The notes under the pieces were generated by a model. It was not told the DNA's origin. It worked only from the letters and a program-made list of their open reading frames with translations, and did not search any database. A program made the position numbers and the translations under genes. Below are positions 45,850 through 54,181 of a stretch of DNA of 64,000 bases, in pieces (within the stretch, counting starts at the first letter, position 1; each line of letters opens with the position of its first letter). The stretch is from Ensifer sp. LCM 4579 (GTDB lineage: Bacteria; Pseudomonadota; Alphaproteobacteria; Rhizobiales; Rhizobiaceae): positions 62,001 to 126,000 of the forward strand of contig NZ_MDDV01000008.1 in NCBI RefSeq assembly GCF_001854885.1. Reading direction: 5' to 3'.

Positions 45850-46140
45850 ATGAGACCGTCAGTCGCACTCGAAAGACATCGCGCAGCCGTCCGCATGCTG
45901 GTCGGCAGCTTCCGCGCGACCAATCCACGCGTCTTCGGCTCGGCCGTTCGCGGCGACGATGCCGATGGCAGTGATCTTGATATTCTCGTCGATGCACTTC
46001 CGGGCGCAACGCTTTTTGACCTCGGCGGTCTGCAGGTCGAACTCGAAGACATGCTGGGCGTACCTGTGCATCTGCTTACGCCGGGAGACTTGCCGGAGAC
46101 GACCAGCGCGAGGGCGCTGGTGGAAGCACTCCCCGTATGA
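45850..46140 (+). CDS. MNT-type nucleotidyltransferase, HEPN partner missing
   Basis: A 96-residue minimal nucleotidyltransferase: VFGSAVRGDDADGSDLDILV carries the GSxxRG and SDxD catalytic motifs. Such proteins are normally followed by a HEPN (DUF86) toxin and act as its antitoxin by adding AMP. Here, after an overlapping ATGATG, only about ten codons (MMETRLRRTD) are open before a stop, so the HEPN gene seems lost. No other partner is visible nearby. Confidence 0.8.
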   Translation: MRPSVALERHRAAVRMLVGSFRATNPRVFGSAVRGDDADGSDLDILVDALPGATLFDLGGLQVELEDMLGVPVHLLTPGDLPETTSARALVEALPV

Positions 46141-46567
46141 TGGAAACCCGCCTCAGGCGGACGGACTGACGTTCTTCGCTTCCCTGCGTCCATGCTTGAT
46201 CGAGCGCCAGTGGATGTTGCCCTCCCCCACCCCCTATGCTACAGACCCGCGCAATTTGCAGGTTTCATCTGCTGGTTGGAGAGGACGCCATGGCTGACGA
46301 CGCCCTCTTCCAATCGGGGATGGGCTCGGTCGATGCCCCCCGAACGGAAGAACGCTTTTTGATGCGCGCCAATGCGGCGCGACCGGGGAAATCCTGCAGG
46401 GCGCCGGCCTGTCGCCGGGCCGCGGCGACGATTCCGACGTAACGCCGTCTCCATTTCCATCGATCCCGATCCTCAACCGGAGGTGCCGTCCGTGCACCCC
46501 GCGTTCAGGGCTACCGCTCGCCGAACCCGTCCCGGCGGGTCAATCGGGCAAATCGCAAGCGAGCATC
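46141..46567. other. Long leader region before nspC
   Basis: A 427-bp stretch between the MNT gene and nspC. The first part shows no structure I recognise. From about 46270 a short coding frame (46290-46442) and then several GC-rich inverted segments precede nspC. It could hold a regulated leader, but no known riboswitch was identified. Confidence 0.4.
46290..46442 (+). CDS. Possible 50-residue leader peptide upstream of nspC
   Basis: A small frame beginning MADDALFQSGMGSVDAPRTE with GGAGAGGA seven bases upstream of the ATG. It ends 125 bp before nspC. The C-terminal half is rich in Ala, Arg and Cys. No family was recognised. Upstream frames control translation of polyamine genes in other systems, which makes a regulatory role conceivable; it may equally be non-coding. 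Confidence 0.35.
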   Translation: MADDALFQSGMGSVDAPRTEERFLMRANAARPGKSCRAPACRRAAATIPT

Positions 46568-47668
46568 ATGCAACTGACGACACCCTATTACCTGATCGAC
46601 AAATCCAGGCTTCTCCGCAACATGGAGAAGATCGCGCACTTACGCGATGCATCCGGCGCCAAGGCGCTGCTGGCGCTGAAATGCTTCGCCACCTGGTCGG
46701 TCTTCGACCTGATGCGCGACTATATGGACGGCACCACCTCCTCCTCGCTCAACGAGGTGCGGCTCGGGCACGAGCGCTTCGGCGGCGAGACGCATGCCTA
46801 TTCGGTCGCCTATGCGGATTACGAGATCGACGAGGTCGTGAGCCACGCCGACAAGATCATCTTCAACTCGATCGGCCAGTTGGAGCGTTTCGCCGACAAG
46901 GCCTCCGGCATCGCCCGGGGCCTGCGCCTCAACCCGCAGATCAGTTCCTCGAGCTTCGACCTCGCCGATCCCGCCCGGCCATTCTCGCGCCTCGGCGAGT
47001 GGGACGTCGCCAGGGTCGAGCGGGTGATGGAGCGGATCTCCGGCTTCATGATCCATAACAATTGCGAGAATGCGGATTTCGAGCTCTTCGACCGCATGCT
47101 CGGTGTCATCGAGGAGCGGTTCGCGCCGCTTCTGAAGAAGGCCGAATGGGTGAGCCTTGGCGGCGGCATCCATTTCACTGGCGCGGACTATCCGCTCGAG
47201 CGCTTCGCCGAGCGGCTGAAGCGCTTTGCCGGCGACTATGGTGTCCAAGTCTATCTGGAGCCGGGCGAGGCATCGATCACCAAATCGACGACGCTGGAGG
47301 TGACGGTCCTCGACACGCTCCATAACGGCAAGAACCTCGCGATCGTCGACTCCTCGATCGAGGCGCACATGCTCGATCTGCTGATCTATCGCGAGAGCGC
47401 CAAGCTTCGGCCGAACAGGGGCCCGCATCGCTACATGGTCTGCGGCAAGTCCTGCCTTGCCGGCGATATCTTCGGCGAGTTCGCTTTCGAGAAGGAATTG
47501 AAGGTCGGCGACCGCATCTCGATCGAGGATGCGGCCGGTTACACCATGGTCAAGAAGAACTGGTTCAACGGCGTGAAGATGCCGGCGATCGCCATCAGGG
47601 AACTCGATGGCAGCATCAAGACCGTCCGCGAATTCACCTACGCGGATTACGAACAGAGCCTCTCCTGA
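46568..47668 (+). CDS. nspC: Carboxynorspermidine decarboxylase
   Basis: A 366-residue fold-III PLP decarboxylase. The PLP lysine is in ALLALKCFATW near residue 41, with SLGGGIHFTG and LEPGEASITKSTTLEVTVLD further on, and the catalytic cysteine region CGKSCLAGDIFGEF. It removes the carboxyl group of carboxynorspermidine or carboxyspermidine. The dehydrogenase that makes this substrate follows after 38 bp, so both steps of the alternative polyamine route are together. Confidence 0.93.
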   Translation: MQLTTPYYLIDKSRLLRNMEKIAHLRDASGAKALLALKCFATWSVFDLMRDYMDGTTSSSLNEVRLGHERFGGETHAYSVAYADYEIDEVVSHADKIIFNSIGQLERFADKASGIARGLRLNPQISSSSFDLADPARPFSRLGEWDVARVERVMERISGFMIHNNCENADFELFDRMLGVIEERFAPLLKKAEWVSLGGGIHFTGADYPLERFAERLKRFAGDYGVQVYLEPGEASITKSTTLEVTVLDTLHNGKNLAIVDSSIEAHMLDLLIYRESAKLRPNRGPHRYMVCGKSCLAGDIFGEFAFEKELKVGDRISIEDAAGYTMVKKNWFNGVKMPAIAIRELDGSIKTVREFTYADYEQSLS

Positions 47669-47706
47669 GGCGAAATCCAAAAGGATAGAAGGAGATATCC
47701 CGCAAA

Positions 47707-48960
47707 ATGAAGAAGAACGTGCTCATCATCGGCGCCGGCGGCGTCGCACAGGTGGCGGCGCATAAATGCGCCCAGAACAACGACGTGCTCGGCGACATCC
47801 ATATCGCTTCGCGCACCAGGGCGAAGTGCGACAGGATCATCGAGTCGGTCCATGAGAAGAAGGCGCTGAAGCAGCCGGGGGTGCTCGAAGCCCATGCGCT
47901 CGACGCCCTCGACATCGAGGCGACGAAGGCGCTGATCCGGAAGACCGGCTCGCAAATCGTCATCAATGTCGGCACCGCCTTCCTCAACATGTCGGTGCTG
48001 CGCGCCTGCATGGACACGGGCGCCGCCTATATCGACACCGCCATCCATGAAGAGCCCGGCAAGATCTGCGAGACGCCGCCGTGGTACGGCAATTACGAGT
48101 GGAAGCGCGCCGCCGAATGCGAGGAAAAGGGCATCACCGCCATCCTCGGCGCCGGCTTCGACCCGGGCGTCGTCAACGCCTATGCGCGGCTCGCCAAGGA
48201 CGAGTATCTCGACAGGGTGACGGATGTCGACATCGTCGACATCAATGCCGGCAGCCACGGCAAGTATTTCGCCACCAACTTCGATCCCGAGATCAATTTC
48301 CGCGAGTTCACCGGCGTCGTTTATTCCTGGCAGAACAATGAGTGGCAGGTGAATAAGATGTTCGAGATCGGCAAGGAATACGACCTGCCGGTGGTCGGCA
48401 AGCGCAAGGCCTATCTCTGCGGCCATGACGAGGTGCACTCGCTGGCGAAAAACATGGACGGCGCCGACGTGCGCTTCTGGATGGGCTTCTCCGACCATTA
48501 CATCAACGTCTTCACCGTCCTGAAGAATATCGGCCTGCTCTCCGAGCAGCCGGTCAAGACGGCGGAGGGGCTGGAGGTCATCCCGCTCAAACTCGTGAAG
48601 GCCTGCCTGCCGGATCCGGCATCGCTGGCGCCGGAATATGAAGGCAAGACCTGCATCGGCGACTTCGTGAAGGGGATCAAGGACGGCAAGGAGCGCACGG
48701 TCTTCATCTACAATGTCGCCGATCACAAGGAAGCCTACAACGAGGTCGGCTCCCAGGGCATCGCCTACACCGCCGGCGTGCCGCCGGTCGCCGCGGCCAT
48801 GCTGATCGCCACCGGAGAGTGGGACGTGAAGAAGATGGCGAATGTCGAGGAACTGCCGCCGAAGCCCTTCATCGACATCCTCAACCGCATCGGCCTGCCG
48901 ACCCGCATCAAGGATGAGAGCGGCGACCGGGCGGTGAGCTTCGAAATGGCCGCTGCCTAG
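47707..48960 (+). CDS. Carboxynorspermidine dehydrogenase (saccharopine dehydrogenase family)
   Basis: A 417-residue NADP-dependent enzyme with Rossmann start VLIIGAGGVAQVAAHKCA and the later GFDPGVVNAYARLA. The family includes saccharopine and homospermidine-forming enzymes. Next to nspC the expected reaction is reductive condensation of aspartate semialdehyde with putrescine or diaminopropane. A strong AAGGAGATAT ribosome-binding site precedes the ATG. A 12-bp hairpin follows the gene. Confidence 0.92.
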   Translation: MKKNVLIIGAGGVAQVAAHKCAQNNDVLGDIHIASRTRAKCDRIIESVHEKKALKQPGVLEAHALDALDIEATKALIRKTGSQIVINVGTAFLNMSVLRACMDTGAAYIDTAIHEEPGKICETPPWYGNYEWKRAAECEEKGITAILGAGFDPGVVNAYARLAKDEYLDRVTDVDIVDINAGSHGKYFATNFDPEINFREFTGVVYSWQNNEWQVNKMFEIGKEYDLPVVGKRKAYLCGHDEVHSLAKNMDGADVRFWMGFSDHYINVFTVLKNIGLLSEQPVKTAEGLEVIPLKLVKACLPDPASLAPEYEGKTCIGDFVKGIKDGKERTVFIYNVADHKEAYNEVGSQGIAYTAGVPPVAAAMLIATGEWDVKKMANVEELPPKPFIDILNRIGLPTRIKDESGDRAVSFEMAAA

Positions 48961-48970
48961 AGCGCGTGGC

Positions 48971-49000
48971 GGCCGCACCGATCGAGGAATCGGTGCGGCC
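48971..49000. terminator. 12-bp hairpin after the polyamine operon
   Basis: GGCCGCACCGAT and ATCGGTGCGGCC form a perfect stem with a 6-base loop, 10 bp after the dehydrogenase stop. There is no T-run, so termination strength is uncertain. Confidence 0.6.
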
Positions 49001-49077
49001 TCGCTGTACGAAACGCCGTGCATCCTGTGGCACTTTGACTTGCAGCGCGTCTCCGGCGACGGCCGGCGGCGATCTTG

Positions 49078-49650
49078 CTAACCCACCGCGCGCTCGATGA
49101 TGACCGGCACGGGCCGACAGACCGTATTGCAGACGGGCGAATGCTGCTGGGTATAGGCCAGCAGATCGTCAAGATCCTTCTCCGGGCAGTCCGCCTTGAC
49201 GTGCATGCGGATGCGGATCTGCTCATATCCGGGCGAAACGGCGTCGTCGAGACCGAGCAGTCCCTGGAGGTCGATGTCTCCCTCGAGCTCTGTCTGGAGC
49301 TCACGGACGGTGATCCCGCGCGCCATGGCATGCAAGATGAAGGTCGTCGTGACGCAACCCGCCAGGGCATGCAGAAGAAACTCGACAGGATTGGCGCCTT
49401 CATTGTTTCCGAGCAGCACCGGCGGCTCGCCATTGGTGAACTCGAATGCCGACATGCGCGAGTCGTCTTCACGCCCGGCCCCGTAGAAATCCTTGATCGT
49501 CGAGCGGTTCTCCCCGCCGTCGATCCACCGGTTGCGCGCCCGGAATTCGAAACGGGCGAGGCTCTTGTCCGCCTTGATCGCTGCGATTGTCTCAAGCGCT
49601 GCCTGCACATTCAGACCGTTTAAGCGGACGCTGTTTACGTGCTCATTCAT
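49078..49650 (-). CDS. OsmC-family protein
   Basis: A 190-residue OsmC/Ohr-superfamily protein. The two reactive cysteines are in LAGCVTTTFILHAMA and SPVCNTVCRP. The N-terminal ~40 residues extend beyond the minimal OsmC domain. Family members reduce organic hydroperoxides. It is divergent from the GlxA-type regulator gene, 159 bp away. GGAGATGAGCC precedes the start. Confidence 0.88.
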   Translation of the reverse strand: MNEHVNSVRLNGLNVQAALETIAAIKADKSLARFEFRARNRWIDGGENRSTIKDFYGAGREDDSRMSAFEFTNGEPPVLLGNNEGANPVEFLLHALAGCVTTTFILHAMARGITVRELQTELEGDIDLQGLLGLDDAVSPGYEQIRIRMHVKADCPEKDLDDLLAYTQQHSPVCNTVCRPVPVIIERAVG

Positions 49651-49809
49651 GGCTCATCTCCATTCGTTCTTGACTTGGTATGGCTGGCATCCCGACCAGC
49701 TTTGCATCGGGGCAATGCCAACGAAGATCAGACTAGGGCTTGAGGCGCGCTGGCTTTAGGACGATTCTGGCCGTAAGCGATCCTTTCGTGCCAATATGGA
49801 GAGGTTGAC

Positions 49810-50874
49810 GTGAAACCAGCCGTCAAAGCCTTCATCGTGGCCCTGCCGGAAACCGCAGGCTCCGCGCTCTACGGAATTGTCGACGTCCTCGCCGCGACAG
49901 GCACGCTCTGGCGGGAACTGGTGGGCGCGGAACCGGGCGTCGGGCTCATACGTCCGATGATCGTCTCCCCGTCACGGCAATCGTTCCGCTGCGGAAACGG
50001 CATTCCGGTCTCCCCCGATCTCGCAATGGAAGAGGCGCGCGGCGCGGACATCGTGATCGTGCCTGAACTCTGGCTCGCCCCCGACGACGACATGCGCACA
50101 CGCTATCCGCAAGTGAAGCAATGGATAATCGATCGCTATCAGGAGGGAAGCACCATCTATTCCGCTTGCTCTGGCTCGGTGCTGCTTGCGGCAACCGGTT
50201 TGCTCGATGGCCGCGAGGCGACATCGCATTGGGGATATCAGGATCTCTTCCGTCGGCGCTTTCCCGACGTGCGCTTCAATCCAACCCCCAACCTGGTCTT
50301 CGGCGATCCCGCCGGCCGCATCGTCACGGCCGGCGGCACGACCTCCTGGCATGATCTGGTGATCCACATCGTCGCGCGTCATTGCAGTCCCGGCGAAGCT
50401 CTGAGGATTGCCAAGGTCTATCTCTTGAAATGGCACGGGGAGGGTCAGCTTCCCTATACGAGCTTGGTGCGGCACCAGCCGCATGCGGATGCGGCGGTCC
50501 GACGGGCCGAGGAATGGCTCGCCGCCAACTTCCGGCTGCCAAATCCCGTCGCGGGCGCCGTGGCCGCTTGCGGCATCGCCGAACGAAGCCTGAAACGACG
50601 CTTCAAGGCGGCGACCGGGTCGACCCTGATGGAGCACGTCCAGAACCTGCGTATCGAAGAGGCCAAACGACTTCTGGAAACCGGCGGCGGGGCTTCGTCG
50701 GAAGATATCGCGCCGGAAGTCGGTTACGAGAACCCGGCCTTCTTCCGGCGGCTGTTCAAGCGCCATACCGGGCTGACAACCGCAGAATACCGGCGAATGT
50801 TTCGCTCTATCTCCCTGGCGGCCGAAAGCCGGAATGAGCGGGAAGCTGCCGAGGGGCATGCCCGCGCCAACTGA
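49810..50874 (+). CDS. GlxA-type regulator (DJ-1/PfpI plus AraC domains)
   Basis: A 354-residue regulator. Residues ~1-190 form a class I amidotransferase-like DJ-1/PfpI domain (YSACSGSVLLAATGLLDGRE). The C-terminal ~100 residues carry the AraC helix-turn-helix pair (VAGAVAACGIAERSLKRRF and EDIAPEVGYENPAFFRRLF). A GTG start follows GGAGAGG. It may control the divergent osmC-like gene; GlxA in Sinorhizobium is linked to quaternary-amine metabolism, which is only a family hint. Confidence 0.9.
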   Translation: MKPAVKAFIVALPETAGSALYGIVDVLAATGTLWRELVGAEPGVGLIRPMIVSPSRQSFRCGNGIPVSPDLAMEEARGADIVIVPELWLAPDDDMRTRYPQVKQWIIDRYQEGSTIYSACSGSVLLAATGLLDGREATSHWGYQDLFRRRFPDVRFNPTPNLVFGDPAGRIVTAGGTTSWHDLVIHIVARHCSPGEALRIAKVYLLKWHGEGQLPYTSLVRHQPHADAAVRRAEEWLAANFRLPNPVAGAVAACGIAERSLKRRFKAATGSTLMEHVQNLRIEEAKRLLETGGGASSEDIAPEVGYENPAFFRRLFKRHTGLTTAEYRRMFRSISLAAESRNEREAAEGHARAN

Positions 50875-50879
50875 GACCG

Positions 50880-51254
50880 CTACCCTGGCGAACCTCCTCC
50901 CCGTCTCTTCAACCAGGCCCTCAGCGCGACCGCATTGTTGCGGCGCTCGTCACGCGCCGCAAAAAGCAGCGTCACCGGACCTTGGGCCAGCCGGTCGAGA
51001 AGCTCGCCTGCCGCCGCCTGCGCAGCCTCGCCTTCCAGTTCGCCGGCATAGGCTTCGCAGAACGCCTCCCATTCCTCCGGCTTGCCATGGAAGCGCTTGC
51101 GCAGCGCATCGCTCGGCGCGATCTCCCTGAGCCAGAGGTCGATCCGCGCCTTTTCCTTGGCGATCCCGCGCGGCCAGAGCCGATCGACGAGTATGCGCGT
51201 TCCGTCGTCCGGCCCCGGCGCTTCATAGACGCGTTTCAACCGGAGTGATTTCAT
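50880..51254 (-). CDS. DUF488-family protein
   Basis: A 124-residue protein with the DUF488 core: LKRVYEAPGPDDGTRILVDRLWPRG, then DLWLREIAPSDALRKRF, and a C-terminal VTLLFAARDERRNNAVALR. The molecular function of the family is not established. It converges with the GlxA-type gene, five bases away. Confidence 0.9.
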   Translation of the reverse strand: MKSLRLKRVYEAPGPDDGTRILVDRLWPRGIAKEKARIDLWLREIAPSDALRKRFHGKPEEWEAFCEAYAGELEGEAAQAAAGELLDRLAQGPVTLLFAARDERRNNAVALRAWLKRRGGGSPG

Positions 51255-51316
51255 CCGTCCCCCGTAATGAGCTTGCCGGGAATTTGTCCGGGCAGTCGGC
51301 CGTCCGCCGGCGGCGG

Positions 51317-51718
51317 CTACTCCTGCAGGAACGCCCGTACTTCCTCCGGCGTGACCTTACCGTCCTTGTCGGCGTCGATCGCGTCGAAAATGCGCTTGTG
51401 GATGGCACTGATCTCCTCGAAGGAGAGCGCGCCGTCACCATCGGCATCGGAGATCGCGAACATCATCTTCATCATGTGCCCGCGTCCCCCCATCATCCGG
51501 CCGTGATATCCCATACGGCCCTGCCGCATCATGTCGCCCGGCATCGCGCGCTGCTGCCCGGCCTGGGGCGCTTGATCCGGCGTCTCCGCCTGCGGCGCCT
51601 CCGGCGCGGCCTCCGGTTCCTGCGGCGCATCGGCCGCCTGGGCGGCGGCGATGTTCGTCGAGCCCAGGGTCATGATGACAGCGAGGGCGGCCACCGCGGG
51701 CAATCGCATCGATAACAT
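51317..51718 (-). CDS. Secreted EF-hand protein
   Basis: A 133-residue protein with a Sec signal peptide, an Ala/Pro/Glu/Gln-rich linker and a Met/Gly/Arg-rich segment (MGYHGRMMGGRGHMMKMMF). Two EF hands end it: SDADGDGALSFEE and DADKDGKVTPEE. Calcium binding in the periplasm is expected; the Met/His segment might bind copper, which is speculative. The start at 51718 follows AGGAGG. It lies 95 bp after the FAD-linked oxidase. Confidence 0.85.
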   Translation of the reverse strand: MLSMRLPAVAALAVIMTLGSTNIAAAQAADAPQEPEAAPEAPQAETPDQAPQAGQQRAMPGDMMRQGRMGYHGRMMGGRGHMMKMMFAISDADGDGALSFEEISAIHKRIFDAIDADKDGKVTPEEVRAFLQE

Positions 51719-51813
51719 GGGAATCCTCCTTCGGTTGGACAGAACAGGGTGGGCGGGAAACCGCCCCTTGCGCTTGACCCGCCCGCGATTGCGTCGCGGC
51801 CTCCTTCTCCGGT

Positions 51814-53253
51814 TCATGCGGCTCCGCGGGCGTCTACCGGCTGCACGTTCTGGTTCATGCGGAACAGGTTGCCCGGGTCGTAGCGGCGCTTGACCTCGAC
51901 GAGCCGGTGATAATTGCCGCCATAGGCCGCCTCCACCCGGTTGACCTCGTCGGCCGGCATGAAGTTGATGTAGGCGGTTCCGGCGGCGTGCGGCCTCATC
52001 GCCTCATAGATCTCGCGTGCCCATCCGATGCAGGCCTCGTCCATGGCCGCTTCGCGCCAGCGGGCATGCACGTTCATGACGAAATGCGAATGGCGCTGCG
52101 GAAATGCCGTTTCCTCCACCGCGATCCGCCCGGCCGCACCACCGACATGGCCGATGAAAACCTCGCATTCCGGCCCCGGCAGCTTGCGGATCGCCTCGAT
52201 CAGAGTATCGATCGCCGCGTCGGAAAGTTCCAGGAGATCATGGCTCTTCCAGTAGTTGCGGGCGCCCGGTGTGAGCAGCGGGTCGAAGGCCTGCTCCCAG
52301 GCGACGAAGGGATGGGGCGAGACCACGTCGGCGATCGGATTGCCAATCGCGCGCAGGGCCGCCGTTGCCTTCTCGCCCGCAGCGGTCTCGCCGCAATAGC
52401 ACATGGCGAGCACCACGACCTCCTTGCCGTGCCACTCCTCAGGAATGAACGGCAAGGGTGGCGCCTGCCGAAGGACGACCCAGCAGGTGAGTTCGTCCGG
52501 CGCCGCTTCGAGCGCCTGCCGGTATTGCTTAAGGACCTCGCCTGCGCCGTCGAAGGGGTGCACGACCAGGCCCGAAAGTACCTCGGGGCCGAGCTCGTGC
52601 AGGGAGAATTCGAAAGCCGTGATGACGCCGAAATTGCCGCCGCCGCCCTTCAAGGCCCAGAAGAGGTCGCGATGCTCCGTCGGGCTCGCACGCAGCAGTT
52701 CGCCGCTTGCCGTCATCACGTCCGCCGAGAGCAGGTTGTCGCAGGTCAGCCCGAATTTCCGCGTCGTCCAGCCAAACCCGCCGCCAAGCGTCAGTCCCGC
52801 AATGCCGGTGGTGGAGTTGATGCCGACCGGCAGCGCCAGTCCGAAGGCCTGGGTTTCCTTGTCGACATCGGCGAGCGTCGCGCCGGGTTCCACCCAGGCC
52901 CTTTTCGTCGTCGCATCGACACGCACCGACTTCATCGGCGAGAGGTCGATCATCAGCCCGCCGTCGCAAACGGCGTTCCCGGCGATGTTGTGACCGCCGC
53001 CCCGCACCGCCACGAGCAACTGGTTCTCCGCCGCGAAACGAACGGCATTGATGACATCGGATGCGCCGGCGCATTGCACGATCAAGCCCGGCCTGCGATC
53101 GGTCATCGCATTCCAGATCGTGCGCGCCTCTTCGTAGCCTGGATCGCCCTGCTTCAGCGCCCGCCCGCGCAGCCGGCCTTGAAGCGCTTCGATAGCCGCG
53201 GCGCCGACGGTTGTTTTTCCTGCTTGCAGATTGGTGAGGCTCATATCATTCAT
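51814..53253 (-). CDS. FAD-linked (berberine-bridge-type) oxidase
   Basis: A 479-residue VAO-superfamily flavoenzyme. The PCMH FAD domain has VRGGGHNIAGNAVCDGGLMI, with the histidine that usually bonds FAD covalently, and TGIAGLTLGGGFGW. The C-terminal berberine-bridge element appears as YGGNYHRLVEVKRRYDPGNL. The cysteine that gives a second covalent bond in some relatives seems absent (Thr-Thr after GFGW). The substrate is unknown; sugars and alkaloids are used by relatives. The start follows GGGAGGAG. Confidence 0.9.
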   Translation of the reverse strand: MNDMSLTNLQAGKTTVGAAAIEALQGRLRGRALKQGDPGYEEARTIWNAMTDRRPGLIVQCAGASDVINAVRFAAENQLLVAVRGGGHNIAGNAVCDGGLMIDLSPMKSVRVDATTKRAWVEPGATLADVDKETQAFGLALPVGINSTTGIAGLTLGGGFGWTTRKFGLTCDNLLSADVMTASGELLRASPTEHRDLFWALKGGGGNFGVITAFEFSLHELGPEVLSGLVVHPFDGAGEVLKQYRQALEAAPDELTCWVVLRQAPPLPFIPEEWHGKEVVVLAMCYCGETAAGEKATAALRAIGNPIADVVSPHPFVAWEQAFDPLLTPGARNYWKSHDLLELSDAAIDTLIEAIRKLPGPECEVFIGHVGGAAGRIAVEETAFPQRHSHFVMNVHARWREAAMDEACIGWAREIYEAMRPHAAGTAYINFMPADEVNRVEAAYGGNYHRLVEVKRRYDPGNLFRMNQNVQPVDARGAA

Positions 53254-53416
53254 GATCCGCTCCTCCCGCGATGGACCTCTGCCCCAGCAGTCGAGCATTC
53301 TGCGCCCTTGCAGGACGGCCCGCAAGCAAAGCCGTCCCCGGCCCCCTACACATCTGCGGGAGCGGCGCCGCTGTTGACAAACTCAGCGGTGCTGCCCGCA
53401 TCAGGGAAGGATGGGA

Positions 53417-54181
53417 TCAACCCGGCGCCGGCGCGGCCTCTCGGCGGAAGCCCTTGCTCGCCACCATCAGGTTCAGCGTGTAATCCTCGGCAATGCGGCC
53501 GGCGACGAGATCGGCCGAAGTGAGCCGCTCGACGACGCGCCCGCCCTGCATCACCGCCAGGCGATCGCACATATGGGTGACGACGCCGAGATCGTGGCTG
53601 ACCATGAGGAAAGTCAGCCTGCGCTGCCTGCGCACCTCTTCGAGCAGATTCAGGACCTCCGCCTGCACGGACGCATCGAGCGCCGATGTCGGTTCGTCGA
53701 GGAGCAGGATCGTAGGCTCGAGGATTAAAGCCCGCGCGATCGCCACGCGCTGCCTCTGGCCGCCGGAAAGCTGATGCGGATAGCGGAAGCGGAAGCCGGA
53801 GCCGAGGCCCACCTCGTCGAGCGCCGTCAGGATACGCCGCTCACTATCGCCAAACCCGTGGATCGCGAGCGGCTCCGCCAGCTGCCGGTCGATCGTCTGG
53901 CGCGGATGCAGCGATCCGTAGGGATCCTGGAACACCATCTGCACCGCGCGGTAAAAGGCCTTGTCGCGCGCGCCTTCAAGAGTGTGCCCTTCGACCCGGA
54001 TCGTGCCTGCGCTTGTCGGCGCAAGCCCGGCGATCGCGCGCAGCAGCGTCGATTTGCCGGAGCCGGACTCGCCGACGAGGCCGAAGGATTCCCCGGCCGC
54101 AATCTCGACGCTGACGTCGTCCAGCGCCTTGAAGCCGTCGAAGACGACGCTGAGATTTTCAAGCGATACGACCGCGGTCAT
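53417..54181 (-). CDS. Dipeptide/oligopeptide ABC ATPase, DppF/OppF-like
   Basis: A 254-residue ATPase: LVGESGSGKSTLLRAIAG, QMVFQDPYGSLHPRQTI, QLSGGQRQRVAIARALI and ILLLDEPTSALD. It is the last gene of a five-gene transporter unit and overlaps the previous ATPase gene by four bases (ATGA). The C-terminal zinc-motif extension seen in many DppF proteins is short here. Confidence 0.92.
   Translation of the reverse strand: MTAVVSLENLSVVFDGFKALDDVSVEIAAGESFGLVGESGSGKSTLLRAIAGLAPTSAGTIRVEGHTLEGARDKAFYRAVQMVFQDPYGSLHPRQTIDRQLAEPLAIHGFGDSERRILTALDEVGLGSGFRFRYPHQLSGGQRQRVAIARALILEPTILLLDEPTSALDASVQAEVLNLLEEVRRQRRLTFLMVSHDLGVVTHMCDRLAVMQGGRVVERLTSADLVAGRIAEDYTLNLMVASKGFRREAAPAPG

Noticed and set aside
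40258-46600. Search for a duplicate of the tRNA-Arg 3' end as right attachment site
   Set aside because: No convincing copy of the T-arm/acceptor sequence was found by eye to the right of the island; integration by a tyrosine recombinase is therefore not shown, and no integrase gene is present.
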